Assembly (NCBI GenBank): GCA_050942625.1
Contig: JBMNNS010000096.1
Location: 1-5,861 of the forward strand
Reading direction: 5' to 3'
DNA length: 5,861 bases
Source of the DNA: JBMNNS01 sp050942625
GTDB lineage: Bacteria > Bacillota > Dethiobacteria > DTU022 > UBA8154
Shown here: positions 1 to 5,770 of the stretch, piece by piece
How the letters are laid out: every line of letters starts with the position of its first letter
Numbering within the stretch: the stretch's first letter is position 1
Made by a program: the position numbers and the translations under genes
The notes under the pieces: model-generated
Databases searched by the model: none
The model's input: the letters and a program-made list of their open reading frames with translations, nothing else
What the model was told of the DNA's origin: nothing

Positions 1-1898
1 GGACGGTAAAGGGCCACAACAGCGATGATATCCTCAAACCTGGTAGGCTTTAATTCACGCAGGACAGAACGCATCCCGCTGCTTTCCAGCTGAAAAACAC
101 CGGCTGTTTCCCCCCGGGAAAGGAGGTCAAAAGTATTGGGATCATTGAGGGGAATAGTATCGAGGTTAATTTTTTGCCCTTCTTCACGACGCCTGTTTAT
201 CTGCCTTACGGCTTCCCCCATAATAGTCAGGGTTCGCAGGCCCAAAAAATCCATTTTCAGCAGCCCTAATTCCTCCAGGATATTCATGGGGAACTGAGTA
301 ACCACAGCCCCTTCAGCAGTTTTCTGCAAGGGCACATATTCTGTCAAAGGCCTGGCTGAGATAACCACACCGGCAGCATGTGTGGAGGAATGGCGGGGAA
401 GCCCTTCCAGCTTGCGAGAGGTATCCAACAAACGTCGCAAACGCTGATCACCCTGGTAAAGTTTGTGCAGATCAGGATTCATTTTCAAAGCTTTTTCTAT
501 CGTAACCCCTAACTCAAAGGGGATCATTTTGGCCAAACGGTCCACTTCCGAATAAGAAAAGCCGAGGGCCCGCCCCACGTCCCTGACTACCAGCCGGGCG
601 GCCATGGTGCCAAAAGTAATAATTTGTGCAACCTGATCCTTTCCGTATTTATCTACAACATAGTTGATTACTTCGTCACGGCGCTCATAACAAAAATCAA
701 TATCTATATCCGGCATGGAAACCCTTTCGGGGTTAAGAAACCTTTCAAAAAAAAGCCCGTAGCGTAATGGATCGATGTTTGTAATAAAGAGCACATAAGC
801 TACCAAACTTCCAGCTGCAGAACCCCTTCCAGGGCCAACAAATATACCCTGCTCCCGGGCAAAGCGGATAAAATCCCAAACAATTAGGAAATAACCAGCA
901 AAACCCATCTGGTTGATTACCTTTAACTCATAATTGAGCCTTTCCTTTAGTTCCGGCGTCACCTTTGCATATCTTTTTTGCAAACCTTCCAGGCAAAGGG
1001 CCTCCAGATATTCTCCAGGTGTTTTGTAAGGTTCCGGTATGGTATAGGAGGGAAGGTGCATTTCATTAAACTGGAAATCCAGCTCGATTTTCTCCGCTAT
1101 TTTTAGCGTATTGGTGAGAACCTCCGGAGGAAACCCGGCAAAAGCTGCCTGCATCTCTTCGGCACTTTTAAAATAAAAATTATTTCCTTCAAATTTTAGG
1201 CGTTCAGGATCATCCACGTTTTTTCCAGTCTGGATACAAAGCAAAACATCATGGGCTTCACCATCTTCCTGCTCCAGATAGTGGACGTCGTTTGTAGCAA
1301 CAAGGGGTATATCCGCCTTTTCACCCAGTTTAAGAAGCCGCAGATTAAGTTCTTTTTGCTCCGGAAGCCCCTGATCCTGCAGTTCCAGGTAAAAGTTCCC
1401 CCTGCCAAACGTTTCCCGGTACCACAGGGCGGTTTCAAGTGCTTTTGTTTCTTCTCCCTTTAGCAACAGCCTGGGGATCTCGCCTGCCATACAACCACTG
1501 AGGGCAATCAGCCCTTCACTATGCTCCTGCAGGAGTTCCCTGTCCACCCTAGGCCTATAGTAAAATCCCTCCAGGTACCCCGCTGTAACGACCTTTATAA
1601 GGTTCCCATATCCTTGTTTGTTCCTGGCAAGCAGGACAAGGTGGTATTGAAAATCGTCATGGCCATGTTCCTTCTGGTGACGGCTCCTGGGAGCAACGTA
1701 CACTTCACACCCAAGAAGGGGTTTAATACCCCTTTTAACAGCTTCCCTGTAAAATTCCATTACCCCATACATGTTCCCATGATCTGTTATTGCCACCGCA
1801 GGCATCTTCAAGGCAACTGCTTTGTCGAGGAGATTTGGGATACGGGTGGCCCCATCCAATAAACTGTACCCTGTATGAACGTGTAAATGCACAAACAA
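1..1898 (-). CDS. dnaE: DNA polymerase III subunit alpha (DnaE), N-terminal 632 residues, partial at left edge
   Basis: Replicative DNA polymerase catalytic subunit (C-family). The reading frame is open and unbroken from 1898 to the window edge. Seen: an N-terminal PHP domain with H4-L-H6-V-H8 and TDHGN around residues 38-42, and TNDVH near 202-206. The palm follows, with GPGRGSAAGS at 355-364, PDIDIDF with D397 and D399, and KMDFLGL with D550. These match the three catalytic aspartates of E. coli alpha (D401, D403, D555). RHSSTHAAGVV and GETAGVFQLESSGMR are also typical. The family is usually about 1100-1200 residues, so the rest of the palm, the fingers, the beta-binding region and the OB fold lie outside the window. 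The histidine-rich PHP motifs suggest a metal-binding domain as in Gram-positive and Thermus enzymes (inference). I chose the TTG start at 1896-1898 because it gives the family's standard N-terminus (F-V-H-L-H-V-H) and has GGGGGT nine bases upstream. No ATG fits in frame, although the frame stays open further upstream. Whether this is the DnaE1 or DnaE3 type cannot be settled from this fragment. Confidence 0.97.
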   Translation of the reverse strand, partial: MFVHLHVHTGYSLLDGATRIPNLLDKAVALKMPAVAITDHGNMYGVMEFYREAVKRGIKPLLGCEVYVAPRSRHQKEHGHDDFQYHLVLLARNKQGYGNLIKVVTAGYLEGFYYRPRVDRELLQEHSEGLIALSGCMAGEIPRLLLKGEETKALETALWYRETFGRGNFYLELQDQGLPEQKELNLRLLKLGEKADIPLVATNDVHYLEQEDGEAHDVLLCIQTGKNVDDPERLKFEGNNFYFKSAEEMQAAFAGFPPEVLTNTLKIAEKIELDFQFNEMHLPSYTIPEPYKTPGEYLEALCLEGLQKRYAKVTPELKERLNYELKVINQMGFAGYFLIVWDFIRFAREQGIFVGPGRGSAAGSLVAYVLFITNIDPLRYGLFFERFLNPERVSMPDIDIDFCYERRDEVINYVVDKYGKDQVAQIITFGTMAARLVVRDVGRALGFSYSEVDRLAKMIPFELGVTIEKALKMNPDLHKLYQGDQRLRRLLDTSRKLEGLPRHSSTHAAGVVISARPLTEYVPLQKTAEGAVVTQFPMNILEELGLLKMDFLGLRTLTIMGEAVRQINRRREEGQKINLDTIPLNDPNTFDLLSRGETAGVFQLESSGMRSVLRELKPTRFEDIIAVVALYR

Positions 1899-1992
1899 GA
1901 CGATTATACCCCCAGAAGTCTTCTTTATCGTTAACGTTAAGGTGTCATAAAACCCCTTTGAAAATAATTTCTACTTCTCCCTAAGAAAACCC

Positions 1993-2021
1993 TTTACATT
2001 ATAAAATATAGTTTTTAAACT
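1993..2021 (+). promoter_or_regulatory. Candidate vegetative-type promoter facing ytrH
   Basis: TTTACA (1993-1998; 5 of 6 to TTGACA) and TAAACT (2016-2021; 4 of 6 to TATAAT) are separated by 17 bases, about 64 bases before the ytrH start. The spacing is ideal, but such matches arise easily in AT-rich DNA. A sporulation-sigma site nearer the gene (TATATATT at 2054-2061 with CTAAATA at 2034-2040) is a weaker alternative, and one would be expected if ytrH is SigE-dependent as in Bacillus. Confidence 0.35.
1998..2003 (-). promoter_or_regulatory. Candidate -10 box for dnaE
   Basis: The minus strand reads a perfect TATAAT here, 100 bases upstream of the TTG start of dnaE. No good -35 hexamer is seen 16-18 bases further upstream. 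The box lies across the -35 and spacer of the candidate ytrH promoter, so if both are real they could not be occupied together. Confidence 0.3.
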
Positions 2022-2084
2022 AAACCTTCCGGTCTAAATATGTAAATTGGAACTATATATTAACAAAAACAAGGTGGGATGTAA

Positions 2085-2411
2085 ATGTCTTCCGTACCGG
2101 CTGCACTGGTAACAACTTTTTTTATTGCCCTGGGCGTTATTTTGGGGGGCAGTGTCCTGGGTTCACTGGGTAGTTTTTTAGCAGCAGAACAACCCCCATT
2201 CTATACTATTCTGGAACTGGCTGAAAAATTGAAAATATGGGCCTTAGTTAGCGCCCTTGGCGGCACATTTACTGCCTTTCGTGTAATAGAAATAGGGTTC
2301 CTGAGTGGCCAGCCGGCCGAGGTTCTAAAACAGTTGGCTCTCATTCTCTGTGCTTTTGGTGGGGCACACACCGGTTATCTCTTGCTGAAAGCCTGCCTTG
2401 GAGGGAATTAG
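2085..2411 (+). CDS. ytrH: YtrH-family sporulation membrane protein
   Basis: This is a 108-residue hydrophobic protein. In Bacillus, YtrH is a SigE-controlled mother-cell membrane protein needed for efficient sporulation; its biochemical activity is unknown. Seen: a membrane segment at about 5-33 with the glycine pattern GVILGGSVLGSLGSFL, a short loop ending in KLKIWALVSALGGTF at 48-62, and a last hydrophobic segment at about 82-103 (LKQLALILCAFGGAHTGYLL). This agrees in length and motifs with the family as I remember it. The ATG at 2085 is preceded by AAGGTGG at good spacing. It heads a two-gene unit with ytrI, whose start lies one base after this stop. Its place beside dnaE is also known from Bacillus, which supports the call. 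The promoter is uncertain: a vegetative-type match and a weak SigE-like match both lie upstream. Confidence 0.9.
   Translation: MSSVPAALVTTFFIALGVILGGSVLGSLGSFLAAEQPPFYTILELAEKLKIWALVSALGGTFTAFRVIEIGFLSGQPAEVLKQLALILCAFGGAHTGYLLLKACLGGN
2400..2405 (+). promoter_or_regulatory. Ribosome binding site that decides the ytrI start
   Basis: GGAGGG lies within the last codons of ytrH and seven bases before TTG 2413. It favours that start over TTG 2398, which the site would overlap. Confidence 0.75.
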
Positions 2412-2412
2412 A

Positions 2413-2877
2413 TTGAAATTCAAACATGCCCTTGCCTTTTTTGCTTTAGGGCTTTTGGCAGGTTCACTTTCAATGAACTTCTTCCAGGGAAGAAAATTTG
2501 AGGAACTTTACTGGGAGAAAGAAAAATTACAGGTCCAACTTTATGAAACAACAGCACAAATTCATAAATTAAAAGAACAACAACAAAAGTTCGCTCCGGC
2601 AACCATCCAAGAAATAAAACTGGAAATAAACATGGAGAATGGTTTTTTTGTGGAGCCTTCGTTCAGACGTAATATCTATGAACTCCTTGAGGAACTTATT
2701 GGAGAGGAAGTACAGACCTTGTCCTACCCCCTCCTTTATAACCTCCTTCAAAACCGGATCATAGAAGATAATAATAAAAAATACCGGCTTAATGTAGAAG
2801 CCGTGATCCTTGGTGAAACGCTTGTCTACTACCTGAGTGCAAAAAAGTTATCGGTAGAAAGTTCAAGTTTGGAATAG
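2413..2877 (+). CDS. ytrI: YtrI-type sporulation membrane protein
   Basis: This 154-residue partner of YtrH in the mother-cell sporulation programme has an unknown molecular role. Seen: a single N-terminal membrane anchor (about residues 5-24), a charged heptad-like helix at about 27-60 (KLQVQLYETTAQIHKLKEQQQ) that could form a coiled coil, and a soluble C-terminal domain of about 65-150 containing IQEIKLEINMENGFF, YELLEELIGEEV and KKYRLNVEAVILGETLVYYL. The order anchor, coiled coil, small alpha/beta domain fits Bacillus YtrI, though sequence similarity looks modest. I chose the TTG at 2413 because GGAGGG (2400-2405) sits seven bases upstream. The TTG at 2398 would add five residues and has no ribosome binding site of that quality. 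The start follows the ytrH stop by one base, and the binding site lies inside the last ytrH codons, so translational coupling is likely. Confidence 0.82.
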   Translation: MKFKHALAFFALGLLAGSLSMNFFQGRKFEELYWEKEKLQVQLYETTAQIHKLKEQQQKFAPATIQEIKLEINMENGFFVEPSFRRNIYELLEELIGEEVQTLSYPLLYNLLQNRIIEDNNKKYRLNVEAVILGETLVYYLSAKKLSVESSSLE

Positions 2878-2886
2878 CACCCCCGC

Positions 2887-2928
2887 AAGAAAAAAGGCAG
2901 ACTGTCATCCTAAGCGACAGCAGACCTT
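2887..2928 (-). terminator. Intrinsic terminator of the small membrane protein gene
   Basis: On the minus strand AAGG-TCTG-CTGTC pairs with GACAG-TCTG-CCTT around a nine-base loop. This gives a 13-position stem of nine Watson-Crick pairs, two G-T wobbles and two mismatches. It is followed directly by TTTTTTCTT. The stem begins nine bases after the small gene's stop. On the plus strand the wobbles become mismatches and no T-tract follows, so it should serve the minus strand far better than the convergent ytrI. Confidence 0.72.
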
Positions 2929-2936
2929 CAAATATA

Positions 2937-3116
2937 CTACTGCTGCCGGAAAAAATTCTTTAAAAAGCCGATCGCCACCAGGAAGCCCAGGAACGCCCAA
3001 AAGGTGACAAAAAGGCCTTCTATTGTGGAAAACCCCATCCTGGGAAGAGAAAACATCCCTGCCGACATGAGCAGACAACTTAGCAAAGAACCCCAATTGT
3101 CGCTATTTTTGAACAT
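2937..3116 (-). CDS. Small hypothetical membrane protein, 59 residues
   Basis: I do not recognise this protein. It has one moderately hydrophobic stretch at about 10-25 (SLLSCLLMSAGMFSLP) and a stronger membrane segment at about 31-52 (TIEGLFVTFWAFLGFLVAIGFL), ending in a short basic tail (KNFFRQQ). One or two membrane helices are therefore predicted. I chose the ATG at 3114-3116 because AGAGGT lies nine bases upstream. An upstream in-frame ATG at 3146 would add ten charged residues but has no visible ribosome binding site. Three things support a real gene: that binding site, a clean membrane-protein composition, and an intrinsic terminator immediately downstream in the same orientation. It is convergent with ytrI and divergent from the AI-2E gene. 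No clear promoter is seen. Proximity to ytrHI makes a sporulation role conceivable, but nothing in the protein shows it. Confidence 0.68.
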   Translation of the reverse strand: MFKNSDNWGSLLSCLLMSAGMFSLPRMGFSTIEGLFVTFWAFLGFLVAIGFLKNFFRQQ

Positions 3117-3140
3117 GATTTTTTTACCTCTATGATTTAA

Positions 3141-3169
3141 TTTCATTTTAATTTTAGATCAGATATAAT
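3141..3169 (+). promoter_or_regulatory. Candidate promoter of the AI-2E family gene
   Basis: A perfect TATAAT at 3164-3169 lies 17 bases after a poor -35 match, TTTCAT (3141-3146). The box overlaps the most upstream in-frame ATG (3168). If it is used, transcription would start near 3176 and translation must begin downstream, consistent with the start at 3234. Confidence 0.35.
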
Positions 3170-3233
3170 GAGTAGAAGGAAGAATGAGAGTCCGGAAATA
3201 GAAAAACGGAAACAAGAGACTGGAGACAAACTT

Positions 3234-4421
3234 ATGACGGAGAAGAAGATGGACGAACGTTTGAAATCCAACATGAAATTGGTTTTATTTATTTTCTCTT
3301 TAATCCTATGCCTCTGGCTTATAAAAATGCTTTTTCCTATTATTACGCTTATAATTATTGCCCTGTTAATTGTTTACCTTATTGAGCCCCTGGTAGGCCT
3401 GTTGAGTAAGATCCGTATCCCTGAACCCCTGGCAGCCGTAATAGTTTTTATTATTTTCTTCCTTTCCCTTTTACTTCTTATTTATCTAATCCCGCCCTTG
3501 ATATTTAAAGAATTGAGTCAATTAGCCGGCTATCTGGCTACAGATTTCAAGCAGTATATCTACTTCATCCTGGAACAACTTAAAAGGCTGGATCTCCTCT
3601 ATAACACAACCTTTTCGCAAACCATCACAGCATCCATCTTATCCTTTCTTGAAAGTTTGCCTTTACACATTATGCGTTGGTTGGGGAATATAACAACTTT
3701 TAAAATTCCACTCCTGAACGAATTATGGCTTCTTTTTGCCCTGTTCTTTCTTATTTTATTCCTGCTCCTGGATATTGATCACATCAAAGCAACGATTGTT
3801 ACCCTTTTTCCTCCCTCATATCATGATGAAGTGTTAAACGTGATTAATATCATCGACTCCAAGGTAGGGGCTTACCTTCGCGGCAACGTTTTGCGCTGTA
3901 CCATTGTCGGTGTTGCCACGGGTTTTGGTCTACACTTTCTGGGTATGCCCTTTGCCCTTCTCTTTGGGATCATAGCCGGGATACTGAATGTAATTCATAA
4001 TATCGGGCCCGTTTTAGCAGCGGTGCCCGCTGTGCTGATCAGCCTTACCCCCAACACCCCACATCCACTGCTGGTAATAGGCCTTTACCTTCTCATTCAA
4101 ACCATAGATCCCTTTATTTTAACGCCTGTTTTGCTGGGCAAAGCTGTAGATTTAAGACCCATCACCGTCATCATTGCCATCCTATGTGGGGCTAAACTAA
4201 TGGGGCTGTTGGGGTTAATTATTGCAATTCCTTTCACAGCTGTTTTAAAGGTGCTTATTAACCAATATTACCTGAAGAAGACGGGAATAGAAGTCGTGAA
4301 AGATAAAACCGATATAATTATTAAAGAGAAAATAATTGGGGCAAAAAACAAAATGAATAAAACGAAGAAAGATAAAACTAAAGGACATAAAACCCTGGAT
4401 CCTTCATCCAAAAAAAAATAA
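3234..4421 (+). CDS. AI-2E / UPF0118 family transporter
   Basis: This 395-residue polytopic membrane protein belongs to the family once linked to autoinducer-2 export. Other members act in sodium/proton exchange or are uncharacterised, so the substrate is unknown. Seen: membrane segments at about 15-32, 33-52, 65-90, 162-180, 222-237, 240-270, 277-297 and 308-340. A less hydrophobic region at about 91-160 precedes the conserved half, which contains YLRG (214-217), ALLFGIIAGILNVI (241-254) and NIGP (256-259), LLGKAVDLRPITVII (300-314) and GLLGLIIAIPFTAVLKVL (324-341). These match the family in order and length. Two oddities are H255-N where relatives usually have P-Y before IGP, and a very lysine-rich tail from about 348 to the end. 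I chose ATG 3234 because GGAG sits eight bases upstream. ATG 3249 also has GGAG at good spacing and is a real alternative. ATG 3168 has no ribosome binding site and overlaps a -10 box. The gene appears to stand alone as a single-gene unit. Confidence 0.88.
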   Translation: MTEKKMDERLKSNMKLVLFIFSLILCLWLIKMLFPIITLIIIALLIVYLIEPLVGLLSKIRIPEPLAAVIVFIIFFLSLLLLIYLIPPLIFKELSQLAGYLATDFKQYIYFILEQLKRLDLLYNTTFSQTITASILSFLESLPLHIMRWLGNITTFKIPLLNELWLLFALFFLILFLLLDIDHIKATIVTLFPPSYHDEVLNVINIIDSKVGAYLRGNVLRCTIVGVATGFGLHFLGMPFALLFGIIAGILNVIHNIGPVLAAVPAVLISLTPNTPHPLLVIGLYLLIQTIDPFILTPVLLGKAVDLRPITVIIAILCGAKLMGLLGLIIAIPFTAVLKVLINQYYLKKTGIEVVKDKTDIIIKEKIIGAKNKMNKTKKDKTKGHKTLDPSSKKK

Positions 4422-4446
4422 AACCGGAGCCTTGGATCCTTCACCC
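4393..4446. repeat. Short direct repeat, two 17-base copies across the AI-2E gene stop
   Basis: CCC-TGGATCCTTCA-TCC (4393-4409) and CCT-TGGATCCTTCA-CCC (4430-4446) match at 15 of 17 positions, with an 11-base identical core, 37 bases apart. The first copy lies in the last codons of the AI-2E gene. The second lies in the loop and stem of the convergent trmL terminator. This looks like a small local duplication; a function is not evident. Confidence 0.6.
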
Positions 4447-4450
4447 CCGG
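4410..4450 (-). terminator. Intrinsic terminator of the trmL unit
   Basis: On the minus strand CCGGGG pairs with CTCCGG (six pairs, one of them G-T) around a loop of about 15 bases. A T-rich run of four T, one A and nine T follows. It starts ten bases after the trmL stop. The T-tract is encoded by the A-rich last codons and stop of the convergent AI-2E gene. No T-tract follows in the plus orientation, so I see no clear terminator for the AI-2E gene itself. Confidence 0.72.
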
Positions 4451-4460
4451 AGTCTGTCGC

Positions 4461-4922
4461 CTAATGCATCCCTGGAAAGCCCTGCTGGCGCAAGGCCTCA
4501 TAAAGGACTACCGCTACAGAATTGGAAAGATTAAGGGAGCGCGGTATTTGCCGGGACATGGGAATCCGCAACAAGTATTCCTGCCAGTCATGCTTTATAG
4601 AGACAGGCAACCCACATGTTTCACTGCCAAAAACCAAAATATCTTCCCCTGTGTAGGCAACCTCCGTATAAAGCCTTTTGGAACTGGTAGTAAAAAAATA
4701 AAAGTTATTTCCCCTGTATAGCTGAAAAAGTTCTTCAAAGTCCCTGTGAAGATGCAGCTCCAGTTTCGACCAATAATCCAGCCCTGCCCGGCGAAGATAG
4801 CGATCCTCCAGCGAAAAACCCAGCTTGCCCACCAGGTGCAAAGCTGAACCTGTCATCACACAGGTGCGGGCAATATTCCCCGTATTCTGGGGTATTTCCG
4901 GCTCAACCAGGACGATGTGCAT
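4461..4922 (-). CDS. trmL: tRNA (cytidine(34)-2'-O)-methyltransferase TrmL
   Basis: This is a SPOUT-class methyltransferase that uses S-adenosylmethionine to methylate the ribose 2'-O of the wobble nucleotide (C34 or cmnm5U34) in the two tRNA-Leu isoacceptors, acting in the cytosol as a dimer (family knowledge). The protein is 153 residues, a normal length for this minimal SPOUT enzyme. Seen: VEPEIPQNTGNIARTC at 6-21, LVFGSETCGLP at 96-106, and IPMSRQIPRSLNLSNSVAVV at 120-139 followed by LYEAL. The last two motifs form the knotted cofactor site. The ATG at 4922 gives the standard MHIVLVEPEIPQN N-terminus. It lies three bases after the stop of the upstream methyltransferase gene, so the two are surely co-transcribed. 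A G-run inside the end of that gene serves as the ribosome binding site, and an intrinsic terminator follows the stop. Confidence 0.95.
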   Translation of the reverse strand: MHIVLVEPEIPQNTGNIARTCVMTGSALHLVGKLGFSLEDRYLRRAGLDYWSKLELHLHRDFEELFQLYRGNNFYFFTTSSKRLYTEVAYTGEDILVFGSETCGLPVSIKHDWQEYLLRIPMSRQIPRSLNLSNSVAVVLYEALRQQGFPGMH

Positions 4923-4925
4923 TTT

Positions 4926-5678
4926 TTAGGCCCCCCGCTGCACGATATAAAAAATATTCCGGTCTTGCCCGGAGGGTCGCTCAAATGTAAAAGCCTTGTA
5001 GCAAGCCCTTATCTTCCAGCCCGTTTTAAGAAGCAGCGGTTCAATTTCCTCAGGAAGATAGGAACGTTCCCGGTGTTCCTCCCGAATCTTTTCATAGAAA
5101 CCATTTTCCTGGCGTGAAAAGGCTGTAAGTTTGATACGCCATATTTTGCCGCCCTCTTCCAAATTGCTTTCCCAGATCAAAGTTAGATCATCCTCATCCA
5201 ACCAGGAAACCTCGGCTACATTGCCTGCCGGAAGCTTTTCCACCAGGTTGATATTGAAAATAAAATGCCCGGAAGGATTCAAGACCCCGTGCACGCTTTG
5301 TAAGGCTTTCTGTAATTCCCCTTCGGTAAGCAGGTAATTCAAACCATCCTGGTAGAGGACAGCAAGGTCAGCCTTGAAAGGCAGGGCCAGCTCCCGTAAA
5401 TCCTGCCGGTAAAAATCGACAGCTAGCTGCAACTCCCCAGCCTTCTTTTGAGCAAGGGCCAGCATCTCAGCAGAAATATCCACACCGGAGGCCCGGTACC
5501 CCCTTCTGGCCCAGGGAAATGTTGAATTTCCTGTCCCGCAAGCTAAATCAACAACACTTTTGACGGGTTCAATTTTAAAGTACTCAAGAAGCCGCTCTAA
5601 ATAATTAGCCCAATTCTCATAATCAATACCGCTCAACAGGTAATCATAGATCTGTGCCAGCCCCTGGTAGTTCTCCAT
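4926..5678 (-). CDS. Class I SAM-dependent methyltransferase, YqeM-like
   Basis: This is a 250-residue Rossmann-fold methyltransferase with unknown substrate. Seen: YQGLAQIYDYLL at 4-15, the usual opening of this subfamily; motif I VVDLACGTGN at 42-51, which binds S-adenosylmethionine; the acidic residue D67 in SGVDIS ending strand 2; D93 in RQDLREL; and ADLAVLYQDGLNYLL at 103-117 in the motif IV position. The C-terminal half (about 150-248) is a beta-rich cap with several Trp and Glu. These features and the length resemble B. subtilis YqeM, itself a putative methyltransferase whose target I cannot state. The ATG at 5678 has AAGGTG with AGGAA between it and the start. The gene ends three bases before trmL, so it probably shares that transcript. 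RNA modification is a reasonable guess from this neighbour, but small-molecule or protein methylation is not excluded. Confidence 0.88.
   Translation of the reverse strand: MENYQGLAQIYDYLLSGIDYENWANYLERLLEYFKIEPVKSVVDLACGTGNSTFPWARRGYRASGVDISAEMLALAQKKAGELQLAVDFYRQDLRELALPFKADLAVLYQDGLNYLLTEGELQKALQSVHGVLNPSGHFIFNINLVEKLPAGNVAEVSWLDEDDLTLIWESNLEEGGKIWRIKLTAFSRQENGFYEKIREEHRERSYLPEEIEPLLLKTGWKIRACYKAFTFERPSGQDRNIFYIVQRGA
4931..4936 (-). promoter_or_regulatory. Unusual G-run ribosome binding site of trmL
   Basis: GGGGGG lies eight bases before the trmL ATG, within the last codons (Arg-Gly-Ala) of the upstream methyltransferase gene. It has no A, so it pairs with the 16S tail partly through G-U wobbles. 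This fits a start that depends on coupling to the gene above. Confidence 0.5.
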
Positions 5679-5770
5679 TTCCTCACCTTTTCAATAATTC
5701 TTCATTGCACTTCGTTCATTCAATCGGAAGCCCTGTTTTTCCCGGACATGTTTCCAAATATATTTCGGGG
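5679..5770. other. Short intergenic gap upstream of the methyltransferase gene
   Basis: This 92-base gap contains the methyltransferase ribosome binding site. I see no clear promoter and no hairpin with a T-tract, so read-through from the upstream gene is the simplest reading. Confidence 0.4.

Larger units (their letters stand above)
1899..2084. promoter_or_regulatory. Divergent dnaE / ytrH intergenic region
   Basis: This 186-base AT-rich gap lies between the two divergent starts, so it must hold the leader of both genes. It contains the candidate promoters listed separately. It also contains a perfect 10-base palindrome, TTAACGTTAA, at 1931-1940 in the dnaE leader, whose function is unknown. 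The ytrH ribosome binding site AAGGTGG is at 2071-2077, eight bases before the ATG. No open reading frame of interest or RNA gene is seen. Confidence 0.6.

Noticed and set aside
1196..1463. Two frames (80 codons minus, 70 codons plus) within dnaE
   Set aside because: Both overlap the continuous DnaE frame, which reads through this stretch with family motifs.
1521..1862. Plus-strand frame of 113 codons opposite dnaE
   Set aside because: It lies wholly antisense to well-conserved DnaE codons, has no ribosome binding site, and has a composition typical of a reverse-complement shadow.
2894..2928. Bidirectional terminator also serving ytrI
   Set aside because: In the plus orientation the stem loses its wobble pairs and is not followed by a T-tract, so I assign it only to the minus strand.
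2905..3096. Minus-strand 63-codon frame overlapping the small membrane protein gene
   Set aside because: Its stop lies inside the terminator stem, it has no ribosome binding site, and the other frame has both start and terminator signals placed correctly.
4464..4721. Plus-strand 85-codon frame opposite trmL
   Set aside because: Antisense shadow of a clearly recognised TrmL gene.
4917..5337. Plus-strand frames of 66 and 68 codons opposite the methyltransferase gene
   Set aside because: Antisense to a frame with methyltransferase motifs; no initiation signals.
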